Below, piece by piece: positions 24,714 through 34,014 of a DNA stretch of 64,000 nucleotides; the stretch's first letter is position 1, and every line of letters begins with the position of its first letter. A program made the translations under genes and the position numbers. The DNA is from PFJX01 sp964393825 (GTDB lineage: Bacteria > Pseudomonadota > Gammaproteobacteria > Burkholderiales > Thiobacillaceae): contig CAYMUY010000019.1 of NCBI GenBank assembly GCA_964393825.1, positions 1 to 64,000 of the forward strand. The letters are read 5' to 3'. The notes under the pieces were generated by a model. That model was not told the DNA's origin and ran no database searches. It saw only the letters and a list, made by a program, of their open reading frames with translations.

Positions 24714-25739
24714 ATGAACTTGCAGCTTCAAAAAAAGAGTCGGGTGGCAAGCCTCACGCGTTTGACAGCCGTCGCCAGCCTTGTGGCCAGTTGCCTGGCC
24801 TTCAGTTCAGCCGCTCAGGCGAACATATCCTTCACGTTTGACTACAGCGGCAACACCGCTGGTGTCGGTTTCCTTGACGCCACGAACGGCGCCGCGCGCC
24901 AAGCCGCACTGACCACTGCCGGCACCCTGTTTTCCAACTACTTTGGCAGCCTTTTCAGCAACTCGGGCAATATCGTCCTTGCGGTCACCTCAACCGATGA
25001 CAACACCATCAATACATTGGCGTCGGCCGGCTCTGAGTATGTCTCTGTCCTACCACCTGGTGTGCCGGGTCTCACCGGTGAAGTTGTCAAGAACAAGTTG
25101 CTGACGGGTGTCGACCTGAACGGTGCCGCGGCGGATGGCATTGTCGACGTGAACTGGGGGTATGGCTGGCAGCTGGATCCGAACGCTTCTGCTGGCGTTG
25201 ATTTCGACTTCTACGCCGCAATCTTTCACGAGTTGACGCATGCACTCGGCTTTGCGGCTGGCATGAACCAAGCAGGTGATCCCATCTTCGGTGGGGCAAC
25301 CGACGGCGAGTGGACCAAATTCGCCACCTTCCTGGAAGACAAAAACGGCAACGATTTTCTCAGCCCGGGTTTTATTCTGGACAAGCCTGTCTTTGATGCT
25401 GCTATCGTCGGTGGTGGTTGCGATGGCACACACTTCAACGGTGCCAACGCTGTAGCCGCCAATGGTGGTAACGCTATCTGTATGTTCAGCCCGACAACCT
25501 TCGAGCCGGGTAGCAGTATCAGCCACCTCGATGAGGCCACTTACATTACGACGATGATGAAGCCTACAAGGGATGTCGGGGACGGCGAAGCCCGCACCTA
25601 CGGCGCGATCGAAATCGGCATCATGACTGACCTCGGCTACACGCGTGTTGCCACCAACGTCGTGCCTGAACCTGGTTCCATCGCCTTACTGTTGGCCGGT
25701 TTGGCAGGAGCATCGGTCATTCGGCGTCGCAAGGCCTGA
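24714..25739 (+). CDS. PEP-CTERM-anchored metalloprotease-like protein (NF038122-like)
   Basis: 341 residues. The ATG at 24714 has GGAG upstream. A signal peptide ends near SSAAQA-NI. FHELTHALGF at residues 161-170 is a zinc metalloprotease motif (H162, E163, H166). The C-terminus VVPEPGSIALLLAGL...RRRKA is a full PEP-CTERM sorting signal: PEP motif, membrane helix and basic tail, processed by exosortase XrtA, which is not in this window. The protein should be secreted and built into or act on the exopolysaccharide matrix. Its substrate is unknown. Controlled by a sigma-54 promoter. Confidence 0.88.
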   Translation: MNLQLQKKSRVASLTRLTAVASLVASCLAFSSAAQANISFTFDYSGNTAGVGFLDATNGAARQAALTTAGTLFSNYFGSLFSNSGNIVLAVTSTDDNTINTLASAGSEYVSVLPPGVPGLTGEVVKNKLLTGVDLNGAAADGIVDVNWGYGWQLDPNASAGVDFDFYAAIFHELTHALGFAAGMNQAGDPIFGGATDGEWTKFATFLEDKNGNDFLSPGFILDKPVFDAAIVGGGCDGTHFNGANAVAANGGNAICMFSPTTFEPGSSISHLDEATYITTMMKPTRDVGDGEARTYGAIEIGIMTDLGYTRVATNVVPEPGSIALLLAGLAGASVIRRRKA

Positions 25740-25759
25740 TACACTGGCGCGTCTGTGTA

Positions 25760-25789
25760 ACGGGACTCCGTATCCGGAGTCCCGTTTTT
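25760..25789 (+). terminator. Terminator after the PEP-CTERM gene
   Basis: ACGGGACTCCG / CGGAGTCCCGT, 11-bp perfect stem, TATC loop, then TTTTT. Twenty bases after the stop codon. Confidence 0.92.
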
Positions 25790-25807
25790 CGTTTGGGGTA
25801 CGCTTCG

Positions 25808-26347
25808 ATGTTGCACACATGCCTGAAATTTCTGACCTGTCTGCTTTTGTGCGCCTGGAGTTTTGTGGCGGCCAATGCGATGAGTGCTGAACGTACCCTT
25901 GGCCCGGGCGGCCCGCCGCTGGCGTACCAGCTTGATGAGGTTAGCGTGCGTGTTCAGCGCCAGTTCGGGCACGGCCGACCGACACAGCTCATCAGCCTGA
26001 TCGGCAAGGGTAGCGCGACGTTGGAGCGCGGCGCCCACAAGCAGGTCTTCGACTACCCCGCCAAGGATCTGCTCGCGGTGCTCAACGAGTTGTACAAAAT
26101 CCAATTCTTCGAGATGCCTGCAACCATGCGGCCGAAGTACTCGGTTTTCCTCAAGAATGACGGTTCAATCGGCACTCAAGCCTCACATATGTCTGATGCT
26201 GGCAGCACCAAATTCTGCTTCACCTTGCCAGGCTACGAGAAATGCGTCAGCTACGGTGCCGACGGACCTCGCGAGCTGGAAGACCTCGTACGGCGCCTTT
26301 TCGCTGAAGCTGACAAGCTCGCCGAGTCTGTGGGATACGCCAAGTAA
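25808..26347 (+). CDS. Exported hypothetical protein
   Basis: 179 residues from ATG 25808. A signal peptide (LKFLTCLLLCAWSFVAANA) is clear. The body (SVRVQRQFGHGRPTQLISLIGKGSATLERG, then LLAVLNELYKIQFFEMP) resembles DUF6438-type domains in which a beta-rich segment is followed by a helix. I cannot assign a function. It stands between the PEP-CTERM protease and prsT but has its own upstream space and no sigma-54 site that I can see. Confidence 0.65.
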   Translation: MLHTCLKFLTCLLLCAWSFVAANAMSAERTLGPGGPPLAYQLDEVSVRVQRQFGHGRPTQLISLIGKGSATLERGAHKQVFDYPAKDLLAVLNELYKIQFFEMPATMRPKYSVFLKNDGSIGTQASHMSDAGSTKFCFTLPGYEKCVSYGADGPRELEDLVRRLFAEADKLAESVGYAK

Positions 26348-26446
26348 TCCGGTAATGCAGGTTTCGCCCCCTACGGGCCGCCACAGTTTGTTCCAGTACG
26401 TGGATAGGTTATGCGCGCAGGCGTTGCTTTCCACCAAAGTTTGACG

Positions 26447-29248
26447 ATGAGATCCCTGATGAAGCTTCTCCATCTCCTGCCATGCGCCAGAAATCTATTG
26501 ATTTCGGTGCTTCTCGGTGTGGTTCTGAGCGCCTGCGGGAACAAGATCGAAAAGCCTGAAATATTGCTGGCCTCGGCGCGGGATCACCTGGCGCGGAACG
26601 ACACCAAGGCCGCTGTAGTCGAGGCCAAGAATGCGCTGCAGCAGAACCCCAATCTGCCAGAAGGACGCTTTCTGCTCGGACTGGCCCTACTTCGTGGGGG
26701 CGATGCGGCAGGCGGCGAAGCAGAGTTGCGCAGGGCGCTTGAGCTCGGATATTCACCAGATCTCGTGGCGGCGGACTTGGCCAAAAGTATGTTGGCGCAG
26801 CGTCAGTACAAGCGCCTGAGCGAGGAGTTTTCGGATACGAAGTTGCCGCAGGCGGCAGCCCAAGCCAGTTTGAAGACTTCGCTGGCGACCGCCTATAGCG
26901 CCCAAGGTGAGATAGCGCTTGCCCAGGCCGCGCTTGCCGCCGCGTTGCTGGCGGACCCACACCACGCCCCGGCGTTGTTGCTTCAGGCTCGCGGCAAGGC
27001 GGCCCAGCGCGATTTCGACGGAGCCATTGCCATTGTGGAGTCGGTAATTGCTCGCGCGCCGACCAACCATGAAGCCTGGAAGCTTAAGGGCGACCTGCTG
27101 TGGGATAGCAAAGGCCAGACCAACGATGCCCTGCTGGCTTATCGCAAGGCTGTTGAGCTTAAGCCGGACTATGCGGTAGCCCACATGGAAGCGGTGGCCA
27201 TGTTGCTGCGCCAGGGCAAACTTGACGATGCGATGAAGCAGTTGGAGCAACTGAAAAAGGTAGCACCCAATAGCGTTCGCGCAAAGTATCTTGAAACCCT
27301 GCTGGCCTACGACAAGAAGGACCTCAAACTGGCCCAGACATTGACGCAACAGTTGCTGACCCTGGCGCCCGATGACGCAAGAAACCTTCAATTGGCAGGC
27401 GACATCGCGCTGCGGCTGAATTCACCGGCGCAGGCGGAAGCCTATCTCGCCAAGGCGGTCCAACTCGCACCTCAATCTCCACTTGCACGCCGTTTGCTGG
27501 TTGCCACCTACCTGCGCATGGGCCAGCGTGACAAGGCGTTGGCAACCTTGCAGCCCATGCTAAACAGCGGCGAACTTGATGCCGCAACCCAGGCGCTGGC
27601 GGGCGATGTTTTTCGTCAAAGCGGTGACCTGAAAAAGGCCGAGACGTTTTTTGCCATGGCTGCCAAGCAGGATCCGAAGAACGCCAGAGTCCGCACGTCG
27701 CTGGCGCTGAACCATCTGTCCGCTGGACAGAGTGATGCTGCGTTGGGCGAATTGCGGGAGATCGCGGGATCTAGTAGTGACGCCACGGCCGACCTGGCGC
27801 TGATTGCCGCACACATGCTGCGCCAGGATTTCGCCCAGGTGTTCAAGGCGATCGACGCCCTGGAGAAAAAGCAGCCCGGCAAGCCACTTGCGGCCAACCT
27901 GCGCGGGCGGGCGTTGCTGGCCAAACGAGATCTGGTCGGGGCCCGAAAGAGCTTCGAACGCGCCATCGCCATCGACCCTAGCTATTTCCCCGCAGTCGAA
28001 GGTCTCGCGTTGTTGGAGATGGCCGAGAAGAAACCCGAAGCCGCACGCCAGCTTTTTGAGGCTTTGCTGGCGAAAAAACCGAAAAACGCACAGGTTCTGC
28101 TCGCGCTGGCCAACTTGCGGGCGATGTCGGGCGGCACGAAGAAAGAGGTGTCCGATCTCCTCACGCGCGCCGTCGCCGCCAATCCCTCCAACAAGGCGCC
28201 GCGCTTGGCTTTGGTGGACTTCCATTTGCGCAACAAGGATTTTTCTCGGGCGTTGTCGGCAGCCCAGGATGCGGTTGCCACGATACCTGACAGTCCCGAG
28301 TTGTTGGATGCGCTGGGTCGTGCACAGCAGGCTTACGGTGGTCTGAATCAAGCAATCGCGACGTTCAAAAAACTGACTGACATGCAACCCCAGTCGGCTC
28401 TGCCGCATATGCGGCTGGCACTGGCGTACCTGGCCGACGGTAACAAGGGCGCGGCCGACGCCAGCCTGCGCAAGGCACTGGAGATCAAGCCGGATTTGCT
28501 TGACGCACAAAGGTGGCTGGTGCTGTTGGCCATTGACTCGAAGAATTTCCAGAATGCGCTCAAGATTGCTCAGACTGTTCAGCGACAGCGTCCAAAAGAC
28601 GCGGTGGGGTACCTGATGGAAGGTGAAACCGCGGCCAGCGAGAAGAAATGGAACAAAGCCGTGACCGCGTACAAACGGGGACTTGCCCTGGCGCCTTCGC
28701 CTCAGATTGCCAAGAGAATTCATGCGGCGCTTGGCGCGTCGGGTAACACGGCTGGGCTCGACAAGTTTGCCGCTGGTTGGCTCAAAGACAATCCGCAGGA
28801 CGCGATTTTTCGCCTTTATCTGGGGGATGTTGCAGCGGCCCGGCGGGAGTATGCCGCAGCCGAGAAGATGTACGCTGACGTCACCCGGCTGCAACCCAGC
28901 AACGCAGTTGCCTTCAACAACCTGGCCTGGGTGAGCGGCAAGCTGAAGAGAGAAAATGCCGTCGCCTATGCCGAGAAGGCCGTCGCGTTGGCACCCGATG
29001 TGCCAGGGCACATGGACACGCTGGCCATGCTGCTGTCTGAGCGGAACAACTATGCCAAAGCTCTTGAGTGGCAGAAAAAGGCGCTTGCATTACAGCCTAA
29101 TAGCGGGCTGTTCAAGCTCAATCTCGCCAAGATATACCTGAAGGCTGGCAAAAAAGACCTTGCGCGAAATGAACTTGATGAACTAGCCAAATTTGGCGAC
29201 AAGTTTCGAGGCCATGCCGAAGTCGCTAGCCTGTTGAATAGCCTGTAG
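26447..29248 (+). CDS. prsT: XrtA/PEP-CTERM system TPR-repeat lipoprotein PrsT
   Basis: About 933 residues. A lipoprotein signal with lipobox LSAC is followed by about twenty TPR-like helical repeats (A-x-x-x-Y or A-x-A-L-x-x-P patterns) throughout. Length, lipobox and repeat type match PrsT, which accompanies exosortase XrtA and polysaccharide export. ATG 26447 is chosen; 26411 and 26459 are also in frame. It is outer-membrane or periplasmic. The exosortase and EPS genes must lie outside the window, so this is a detached part of that system. Confidence 0.88.
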   Translation: MRSLMKLLHLLPCARNLLISVLLGVVLSACGNKIEKPEILLASARDHLARNDTKAAVVEAKNALQQNPNLPEGRFLLGLALLRGGDAAGGEAELRRALELGYSPDLVAADLAKSMLAQRQYKRLSEEFSDTKLPQAAAQASLKTSLATAYSAQGEIALAQAALAAALLADPHHAPALLLQARGKAAQRDFDGAIAIVESVIARAPTNHEAWKLKGDLLWDSKGQTNDALLAYRKAVELKPDYAVAHMEAVAMLLRQGKLDDAMKQLEQLKKVAPNSVRAKYLETLLAYDKKDLKLAQTLTQQLLTLAPDDARNLQLAGDIALRLNSPAQAEAYLAKAVQLAPQSPLARRLLVATYLRMGQRDKALATLQPMLNSGELDAATQALAGDVFRQSGDLKKAETFFAMAAKQDPKNARVRTSLALNHLSAGQSDAALGELREIAGSSSDATADLALIAAHMLRQDFAQVFKAIDALEKKQPGKPLAANLRGRALLAKRDLVGARKSFERAIAIDPSYFPAVEGLALLEMAEKKPEAARQLFEALLAKKPKNAQVLLALANLRAMSGGTKKEVSDLLTRAVAANPSNKAPRLALVDFHLRNKDFSRALSAAQDAVATIPDSPELLDALGRAQQAYGGLNQAIATFKKLTDMQPQSALPHMRLALAYLADGNKGAADASLRKALEIKPDLLDAQRWLVLLAIDSKNFQNALKIAQTVQRQRPKDAVGYLMEGETAASEKKWNKAVTAYKRGLALAPSPQIAKRIHAALGASGNTAGLDKFAAGWLKDNPQDAIFRLYLGDVAAARREYAAAEKMYADVTRLQPSNAVAFNNLAWVSGKLKRENAVAYAEKAVALAPDVPGHMDTLAMLLSERNNYAKALEWQKKALALQPNSGLFKLNLAKIYLKAGKKDLARNELDELAKFGDKFRGHAEVASLLNSL

Positions 29249-29375
29249 TCCAGCGTGGCTTGTTTTTACTGAAACGCGCACCAACGGTAGTACCGGCAGG
29301 GTAGATCGCCGGCAGTCTTGAGTACATGGGGTCCGCGACATAGGAAGCTCAAGCGGCGCATCGCCACGGAGAACA

Positions 29376-30617
29376 ATGAAAACCCCCGATTCCGCCAATC
29401 CAGGAAAACAAGCGAAGTTGAGCACGTTGACCAAAAGTGGGTTGATTTCACTGCTTGAATCCCTGCCCTGTGCGCCGAGTTTCAAACTGGAGGCCTGTAC
29501 CGCCGAGCGGCTGGCCCTGGACTTGAGCACCCATCAGGTCGAGCTGGAGGCCCAGAACCAGGAATTGCGCGAATCACGGCAGTTGATCGAGGAGGCGCGC
29601 GATCGTTTCAGCGACCTCTACGACTTCGCCCCGACGGGCTATGCGACGCTGGACAAGCAGGGCTGTATCCGGGAAATCAATCTCACGGGTGCCGCCATGC
29701 TCGACGAAGAGCGGATAAATATCCTTGGCAAACCGCTGATCATCTGGCTGAAAGCGGACTGCCATAGTGCCTTCCACCAGCATCTCAAGCGTGTATTCGC
29801 AAGCGGCGAACGCTGTGTGGATGAGTTGGTGCTACGGGACCGCAATGGCTTGGTACGCAATATCAGCCTGACAAGCATCGCCATCGCCCACGGCTCGGAT
29901 GCCTGCCGCACGGCCCTGGTGGACATCACCCCACTGAAGGAAAAGGAAGCGGAACTGACCAGTTCGCGGCAGCGCTTGCGAGATTTGTCCGCACATCTGG
30001 AGAAAGTCAGAGAAGACGAGCGCCATCATATGGCGCGGGAAATTCACGATGAACTGGGACAGAAGCTCACCGCTCTGCGTTTTGAAGTGGCCATGCTGGA
30101 TTTGGCTCAAGAACCGTCCGCCTTGTCACATAGCGCGGCTTCGATTCTGAAGCAGGTCGACGAGACCATCGCATCGGTACGCGCGATTGCCTCGGACCTG
30201 CGTCCGGCGGTGCTCGACCTCGGCCTGGTGGCGGCCATCGAATGGCAGCTACAGCAATTTCGCCAACGCACCGGCATCGCCTGCGTGCTGAAGGTAAATG
30301 ACGAGGACATCCGCCTGGACAATGCCCGCGCCACCGCCGTGTTCCGCATCGTCCAGGAATCGCTCACGAATATCCTCCGCCATGCCTCGGCCAGCAAAGT
30401 CTTCCTGACGCTGCGCAAGAACAGGGTAAACCTTCATATCCAGATAGAAGACAACGGGTGCGGCCTGTCCGCCGATGCGCTGACAAAAGCGTGTTCCTTT
30501 GGCCTGATCGGCATGCGGGAGCGCGTGCTTTTACTGGGTGGCGAACTGGAAATCAGCAGCAAGCCGGGACGGGGCACCAAACTGAAATTGGCCATTCCTC
30601 TCGAAGGGAAAGCATGA
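29376..30617 (+). CDS. PAS sensor histidine kinase, NarX/DegS class
   Basis: 413 residues, no membrane segment. A coiled coil (residues 45-80) leads into a PAS domain (about 80-190), then a HisKA_3 dimerisation domain with the phosphoacceptor His224 (REIHDELGQ) and a HATPase with IVQESLTNILRHA, DNGCGL and GLIGMRERV. It phosphorylates the NarL-type regulator encoded next, with which it overlaps as ATGA. Signal unknown; cytosolic. Confidence 0.93.
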   Translation: MKTPDSANPGKQAKLSTLTKSGLISLLESLPCAPSFKLEACTAERLALDLSTHQVELEAQNQELRESRQLIEEARDRFSDLYDFAPTGYATLDKQGCIREINLTGAAMLDEERINILGKPLIIWLKADCHSAFHQHLKRVFASGERCVDELVLRDRNGLVRNISLTSIAIAHGSDACRTALVDITPLKEKEAELTSSRQRLRDLSAHLEKVREDERHHMAREIHDELGQKLTALRFEVAMLDLAQEPSALSHSAASILKQVDETIASVRAIASDLRPAVLDLGLVAAIEWQLQQFRQRTGIACVLKVNDEDIRLDNARATAVFRIVQESLTNILRHASASKVFLTLRKNRVNLHIQIEDNGCGLSADALTKACSFGLIGMRERVLLLGGELEISSKPGRGTKLKLAIPLEGKA

Positions 30618-31252
30618 TGGTGATTCGTGTCCTGATCACCGACGATCATCCCATCGTGCGCGAAGGACTCAGCCGGATACTCGGCGCCAGCCCGGACATG
30701 GTCGTGGTGGGTGAAGCGGCGAACGGCATCGAGGCTTTGCGCTTGGTCGAGACATGCAGCCCGGATGTGGTGCTGGTGGACATTTCCATGCCAGGCATGA
30801 GCGGCATCGATCTGATCCATCGTTTACGCGCCGAACATCCGCGGTTGCCCGTGCTGGTACTTTCCATGCACAAAGAGGAGCAGTTCGCGGTACGCGCGCT
30901 CAAACTTGGCGCGGCGGGCTACCTGACCAAGGACTGTGCGCCGGAACAGTTGGCCCTGGCGATCCACAGGGTGGTGGCGGGCGGCAGATTCATCACCCCG
31001 GAAGTCGCCGAGGCCCTGGCCAACTCCATCATTCCCAGGGAGATGGAAACACCGCACAAGCTGCTTTCCAATCGCGAGTTCCAGGTTTTTCTGATGCTCG
31101 CCTCGGGTAAAACCATCAACGAGATCGCGCATGAGCTTTTCCTCAGCGCCAACACGGTCAGCACCCACAAACGCCGCCTGATGAACAAACTCGGCCTGGA
31201 CAACAACGCCAGTCTGGTGCGCTACGCCGTTAAACATCAACTTATCGAGTAG
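30614..31252 (+). CDS. NarL/FixJ-family response regulator
   Basis: 212 residues. Receiver domain with acidic pocket DD (residues 10-11), phosphoacceptor Asp56 (VLVDISMPG) and the K-T/S-type VLSMH; C-terminal LuxR-type helix-turn-helix LSNREFQVFLMLASGKTIN, TVSTHKRRLMNKLG. Overlaps the kinase gene by four bases, so the pair is a two-component system. Targets unknown; the next genes downstream are candidates. Confidence 0.94.
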   Translation: MMVIRVLITDDHPIVREGLSRILGASPDMVVVGEAANGIEALRLVETCSPDVVLVDISMPGMSGIDLIHRLRAEHPRLPVLVLSMHKEEQFAVRALKLGAAGYLTKDCAPEQLALAIHRVVAGGRFITPEVAEALANSIIPREMETPHKLLSNREFQVFLMLASGKTINEIAHELFLSANTVSTHKRRLMNKLGLDNNASLVRYAVKHQLIE

Positions 31253-31442
31253 CCCTCCCGCCAAGGTCTCGGTCTGTGCGCAAGAATGGCGTTGCTTCGG
31301 ACAGCGGCAATGTGCCGGCGCTTTTTGTGGGGTGTTTCCTTGTAGTGAAACCCCTATAGCAAGTTCAAGCTTCCATGACTGCCGCTTCCCAGGGGCTTTG
31401 CATAATCTGAATAAGTTAAATCAGAGTCGAGAGGAGGCCGGT

Positions 31443-31682
31443 ATGGGAGACAGATCACCACGAATCGTCATGCAACAAGCGGCGCCCGCCAGGCGCGAGG
31501 ATTTGGCGCAAACGCTGCGTGAGTTTCTCGCATGGCTCGAACTGACCAAAGGCCTGCGGCTGTGCGAGTCCTTCAAACCCCAGTACGACTGGTATATGCC
31601 GGTGCCAACCAATATCGAACACCTGGCGCACGAGTTTCTCGGCACGTCCGCCGACTTCAATCAGCGGGAGCCATTGCTATGA
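31443..31682 (+). CDS. Small hypothetical protein
   Basis: 79 residues from ATG 31443, with GAGGAGG upstream. I recognise no family. Helical, with LAQTLREFLAWLELTKGL and FKPQYDWYMPV. No signal. Overlaps the next gene as ATGA, so the two are translated together. Confidence 0.6.
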   Translation: MGDRSPRIVMQQAAPARREDLAQTLREFLAWLELTKGLRLCESFKPQYDWYMPVPTNIEHLAHEFLGTSADFNQREPLL

Positions 31683-31921
31683 GCCATAAGGATACCCAGC
31701 CAAATATCAGAGTCACTCGGGCGGACAGCGATGGCTTTCTGGTGCTGTCGGTTGCCGGTGACTATCGCTGTGACCATCATCGGATTTCTCTGGCCCAGGC
31801 GCGGGCGCTCTCGCTGGAACTCATCAAACAGACTTATGAGGCTGAGCTGCACGCCCACTTGGCCAAGCCCGAAGCCGAGCGGAAGGTTACTTTGAACTTT
31901 CGGCAGCCGCGGCCGGTTTGA
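31679..31921 (+). CDS. Small hypothetical protein
   Basis: 80 residues, coupled to the previous gene by ATGA. A strand-rich first half (RVTRADSDGFLVLSVAGDYR) and helical second half. No known family recognised. The codon use is like its neighbours. Confidence 0.55.
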   Translation: MSHKDTQPNIRVTRADSDGFLVLSVAGDYRCDHHRISLAQARALSLELIKQTYEAELHAHLAKPEAERKVTLNFRQPRPV

Positions 31922-31949
31922 GGAAAACGCGGCCACATGAGGAGGCATC

Positions 31950-32246
31950 ATGAAAAAATCAACCGACCATCAAGCCCCCCACGCATCCGTTGGCGCCAAG
32001 GCAAAACCCAGAAAAGCGGCGTCGGCCGAGATCGTGGCCAGGAACAGCACGGTTGAGAGGGAAGATCCAGTCGACACACAATCCTCGCGCAGCCTCGAAG
32101 ATGTTCGGCAAATGATCGCGACGGCGGCCTATTACCGCGCGCTGGAACGTGGTTTCGTGCCGGGTTGTGAGCAGGAGGACTGGTTCATGGCCGAACAGGG
32201 CATTAGCCAGATGCTTGCAGTGTCCGCGCCTGGCGCGATCGGGTGA
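31950..32246 (+). CDS. DUF2934 domain protein
   Basis: 98 residues. The C-terminal VRQMIATAAYYRALERGFVP, then QEDWFMAEQGI, is the DUF2934 pattern (an 'R-A-Y-x-L-x-x-x-G-x-x-x-G-x-x-x-x-D-W-x-x-A-E' type helix pair) found in small proteins, sometimes several per genome. The N-terminus is basic and low-complexity. Function unknown. Preceded by AGGAGG. Confidence 0.68.
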   Translation: MKKSTDHQAPHASVGAKAKPRKAASAEIVARNSTVEREDPVDTQSSRSLEDVRQMIATAAYYRALERGFVPGCEQEDWFMAEQGISQMLAVSAPGAIG

Positions 32247-32412
32247 GTGCGACACCGAGTGGCGGGTCATTTCGGCCGTCACCGCGCCCGATGGGCGGGC
32301 CACGCATTACGTCGGCACGTTTTCAGAAATCACACTGAACGCCGAGGCCGAGAGCCGGCGCCTCACCTGTTACGACCCCCACTCCACATTGCCCAACCGC
32401 TCCGTTGCTTGA
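32245..32412 (+). pseudogene. Remnant of a PAS/PAC-GGDEF protein
   Basis: A 50-residue open stretch reads EWRVISAVTAPDGRATHYVGTF, SEITLNAEAESR and YDPHSTLPNRS. This is the junction from a PAC motif to the first helix of a GGDEF domain (normally YDPLTGLPNR). No start, no GGDEF core and no EAL follow, so it is the truncated leftover of a diguanylate cyclase gene next to DUF2934. Confidence 0.65.
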
Positions 32413-32640
32413 TCGGCGCCACCAGGTTCCGGCCCCCGCATCGACCCGCGGAAACGCTCGTCGACCACCAACTCTTCGGTAAACAGCCGCGTTCCTGAGC
32501 GACCGTAACAGGCGGTAGGGCGCAAACCAGGCTTTCGCTCACCTCGGAGGGAGTCGGGAGGCGCTTTGTGGGAGAAAATGGCGGCCGGATTGCCCGCTGG
32601 CCGATCCGGCCTTACAAAGAGCGTTTTGTGACAAGGATGG
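32413..32640. other. Intergenic region before the EVE-domain gene
   Basis: About 230 bases downstream of the GGDEF remnant. I see no gene, repeat or clear promoter in it. Confidence 0.35.
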
Positions 32641-32647
32641 ACCGACT

Positions 32648-33100
32648 ATGCGTTACTGGCTGATGAAATCCGAACCCGCCGAATTCAGCATCGACGACCT
32701 CGCGCGCGAGGGGCATGTGGCGTGGTTTGGCGTGCGCAACTATCAGGCGCGTAATTTCATGCGCGATCAGATGCGGGTGGGCGATGGGGTGTTGTTCTAT
32801 CACTCGACCTGCGCGGAGCCGGGCATCGCCGGCCTGGCGGAGGTAAGTACTTTGGCTTATCCGGATGCGACCCAGTTCGACGCGGGCGGCAAGTATTTCG
32901 ACTCCAAGGCCACCCAGGAGAACCCGCGCTGGTTCAACGTGGAGGTGAAGTATGTGAAGCACACCCGCTTGCTGCCGATCTCCGAACTGCGTGGCTATCC
33001 GGAACTGGCGACGATGCGCATCCTGGCCAAGGGCAACCGCCTGTCGATCACGCCGGTGGACCCGGATGAGTGGAATTTCATCCTGAAACAACTGGGTTGA
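32648..33100 (+). CDS. EVE domain-containing protein
   Basis: 150 residues. Starts MRYWLMKSEPAEFSIDDL and continues WFGVRNYQARNFMRD, VGDGVLFYHS, and ends EWNFILKQLG, all standard for the EVE (PUA-like) family. EVE domains bind modified bases in RNA or DNA; the stand-alone bacterial version is conserved but its role is not settled. Monocistronic. Confidence 0.93.
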   Translation: MRYWLMKSEPAEFSIDDLAREGHVAWFGVRNYQARNFMRDQMRVGDGVLFYHSTCAEPGIAGLAEVSTLAYPDATQFDAGGKYFDSKATQENPRWFNVEVKYVKHTRLLPISELRGYPELATMRILAKGNRLSITPVDPDEWNFILKQLG

Positions 33101-33102
33101 TC

Positions 33103-33173
33103 TGTAGCGCCGGCGTCTCGCCGGCTTGTGGCGCTGATTTGGAACAGGAGGCCGGCGAGACGCCGGCGCTACA
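33103..33173. repeat. Palindromic repeat, family TGTAGCGCCGGC, copy 1
   Basis: 23-base arms (TGTAGCGCCGGCGTCTCGCC... and its complement) 25 bases apart. The last base of the repeat is the A of the next gene's ATG, so the gene lacks a normal ribosome-binding site. A smaller perfect copy is at 34752-34791. Confidence 0.88.
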
Positions 33174-33976
33174 TGATGGAATGGATTGCGTTGTACTTGG
33201 CTCTAGGCTTGGTGGCGGGGTTCATGGCCGGACTGCTGGGGGTGGGTGGCGGCCTGATCATGGTGCCGGTGCTGACCTGGGCCTTTCTCGAACAGGGGTT
33301 TTCCGCGGCCTACAACATCCATCTGGCGCTGGGCACTTCGCTGGGGGTCATCGTCATCACGTCGATTTCCAGCATGAAAGCGCACCACGCGCATGGCGCG
33401 GTGGATTGGGGCGTATTCAGAGGCATCATGCCCGGCATCGTGCTGGGCACCCTGGCCGGCGCCTGGCTGGCCGCGCTGTTCTCGGACCGGGGCTTGAAGG
33501 TTTTTTTCACCTGTTTCCTGTTCTATGTCGCCACCCAGATTCTGCTGGGCTTCCGTCCCAAGGCCACACGCACCTTGCCCGGTCTGTCGGGAATGACGGC
33601 GGCGGGCGGGGTGATCGGCATGGTGTCGAGCTGGGTGGGGATCGGCGGCGGCACCCTGACCGTGCCGTTCCTGTCCTGGTGCAATGTGCGCATGCAAATC
33701 GCCATCGGCACTTCGGCCGCGATCGGCCTGCCCATCGCGGCTTCCGGCGCGGTTGGCTATATGTTGTCCGGTCGAGGCGTTGCCGGGTTGCCCGTCGGGA
33801 CCCTGGGGTTCGTCTATCTGCCGGCCCTGGCGACCATCGCGGCGGGCAGTTGGCTGACCGCGCCGTTCGGCGCGCGCAAGACCCATATCTGGCCGGTCGT
33901 CCATCTGAAACGCGGCTTCGCCGGCTTGCTCTATCTGCTGGGTGTACGAATGGCCTATGGCCTGTTGGCCGGCTGA
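33173..33976 (+). CDS. Sulfite exporter TauE/SafE family permease
   Basis: 267 residues with seven to eight membrane segments. The family repeat GLLGVGGGLIMVPVL near the N-terminus recurs as GVGGGTLTVPFL, marking the duplicated half (residues about 17-31 and 155-166). TauE/SafE proteins move sulfite, sulfonates or similar anions across the inner membrane; the substrate is not predictable. Start ATG 33173 (or 33176) directly abuts a palindromic repeat. Confidence 0.88.
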   Translation: MMEWIALYLALGLVAGFMAGLLGVGGGLIMVPVLTWAFLEQGFSAAYNIHLALGTSLGVIVITSISSMKAHHAHGAVDWGVFRGIMPGIVLGTLAGAWLAALFSDRGLKVFFTCFLFYVATQILLGFRPKATRTLPGLSGMTAAGGVIGMVSSWVGIGGGTLTVPFLSWCNVRMQIAIGTSAAIGLPIAASGAVGYMLSGRGVAGLPVGTLGFVYLPALATIAAGSWLTAPFGARKTHIWPVVHLKRGFAGLLYLLGVRMAYGLLAG

Positions 33977-34014
33977 AAGCTAGAACCACGTTTTGTTTGC
34001 CACCGGAGATTCCC

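Noticed and set aside
29376..31252. PrsK/PrsR regulators of the PEP-CTERM genes
   Set aside because: The regulator is NarL-type with a LuxR HTH, without the sigma-54-interaction domain that PrsR has; the kinase is HisKA_3-type.
32413..32647. Continuation of the GGDEF gene or a small gene
   Set aside because: All frames have frequent stops and no motif continues after YDPHSTLPNR.
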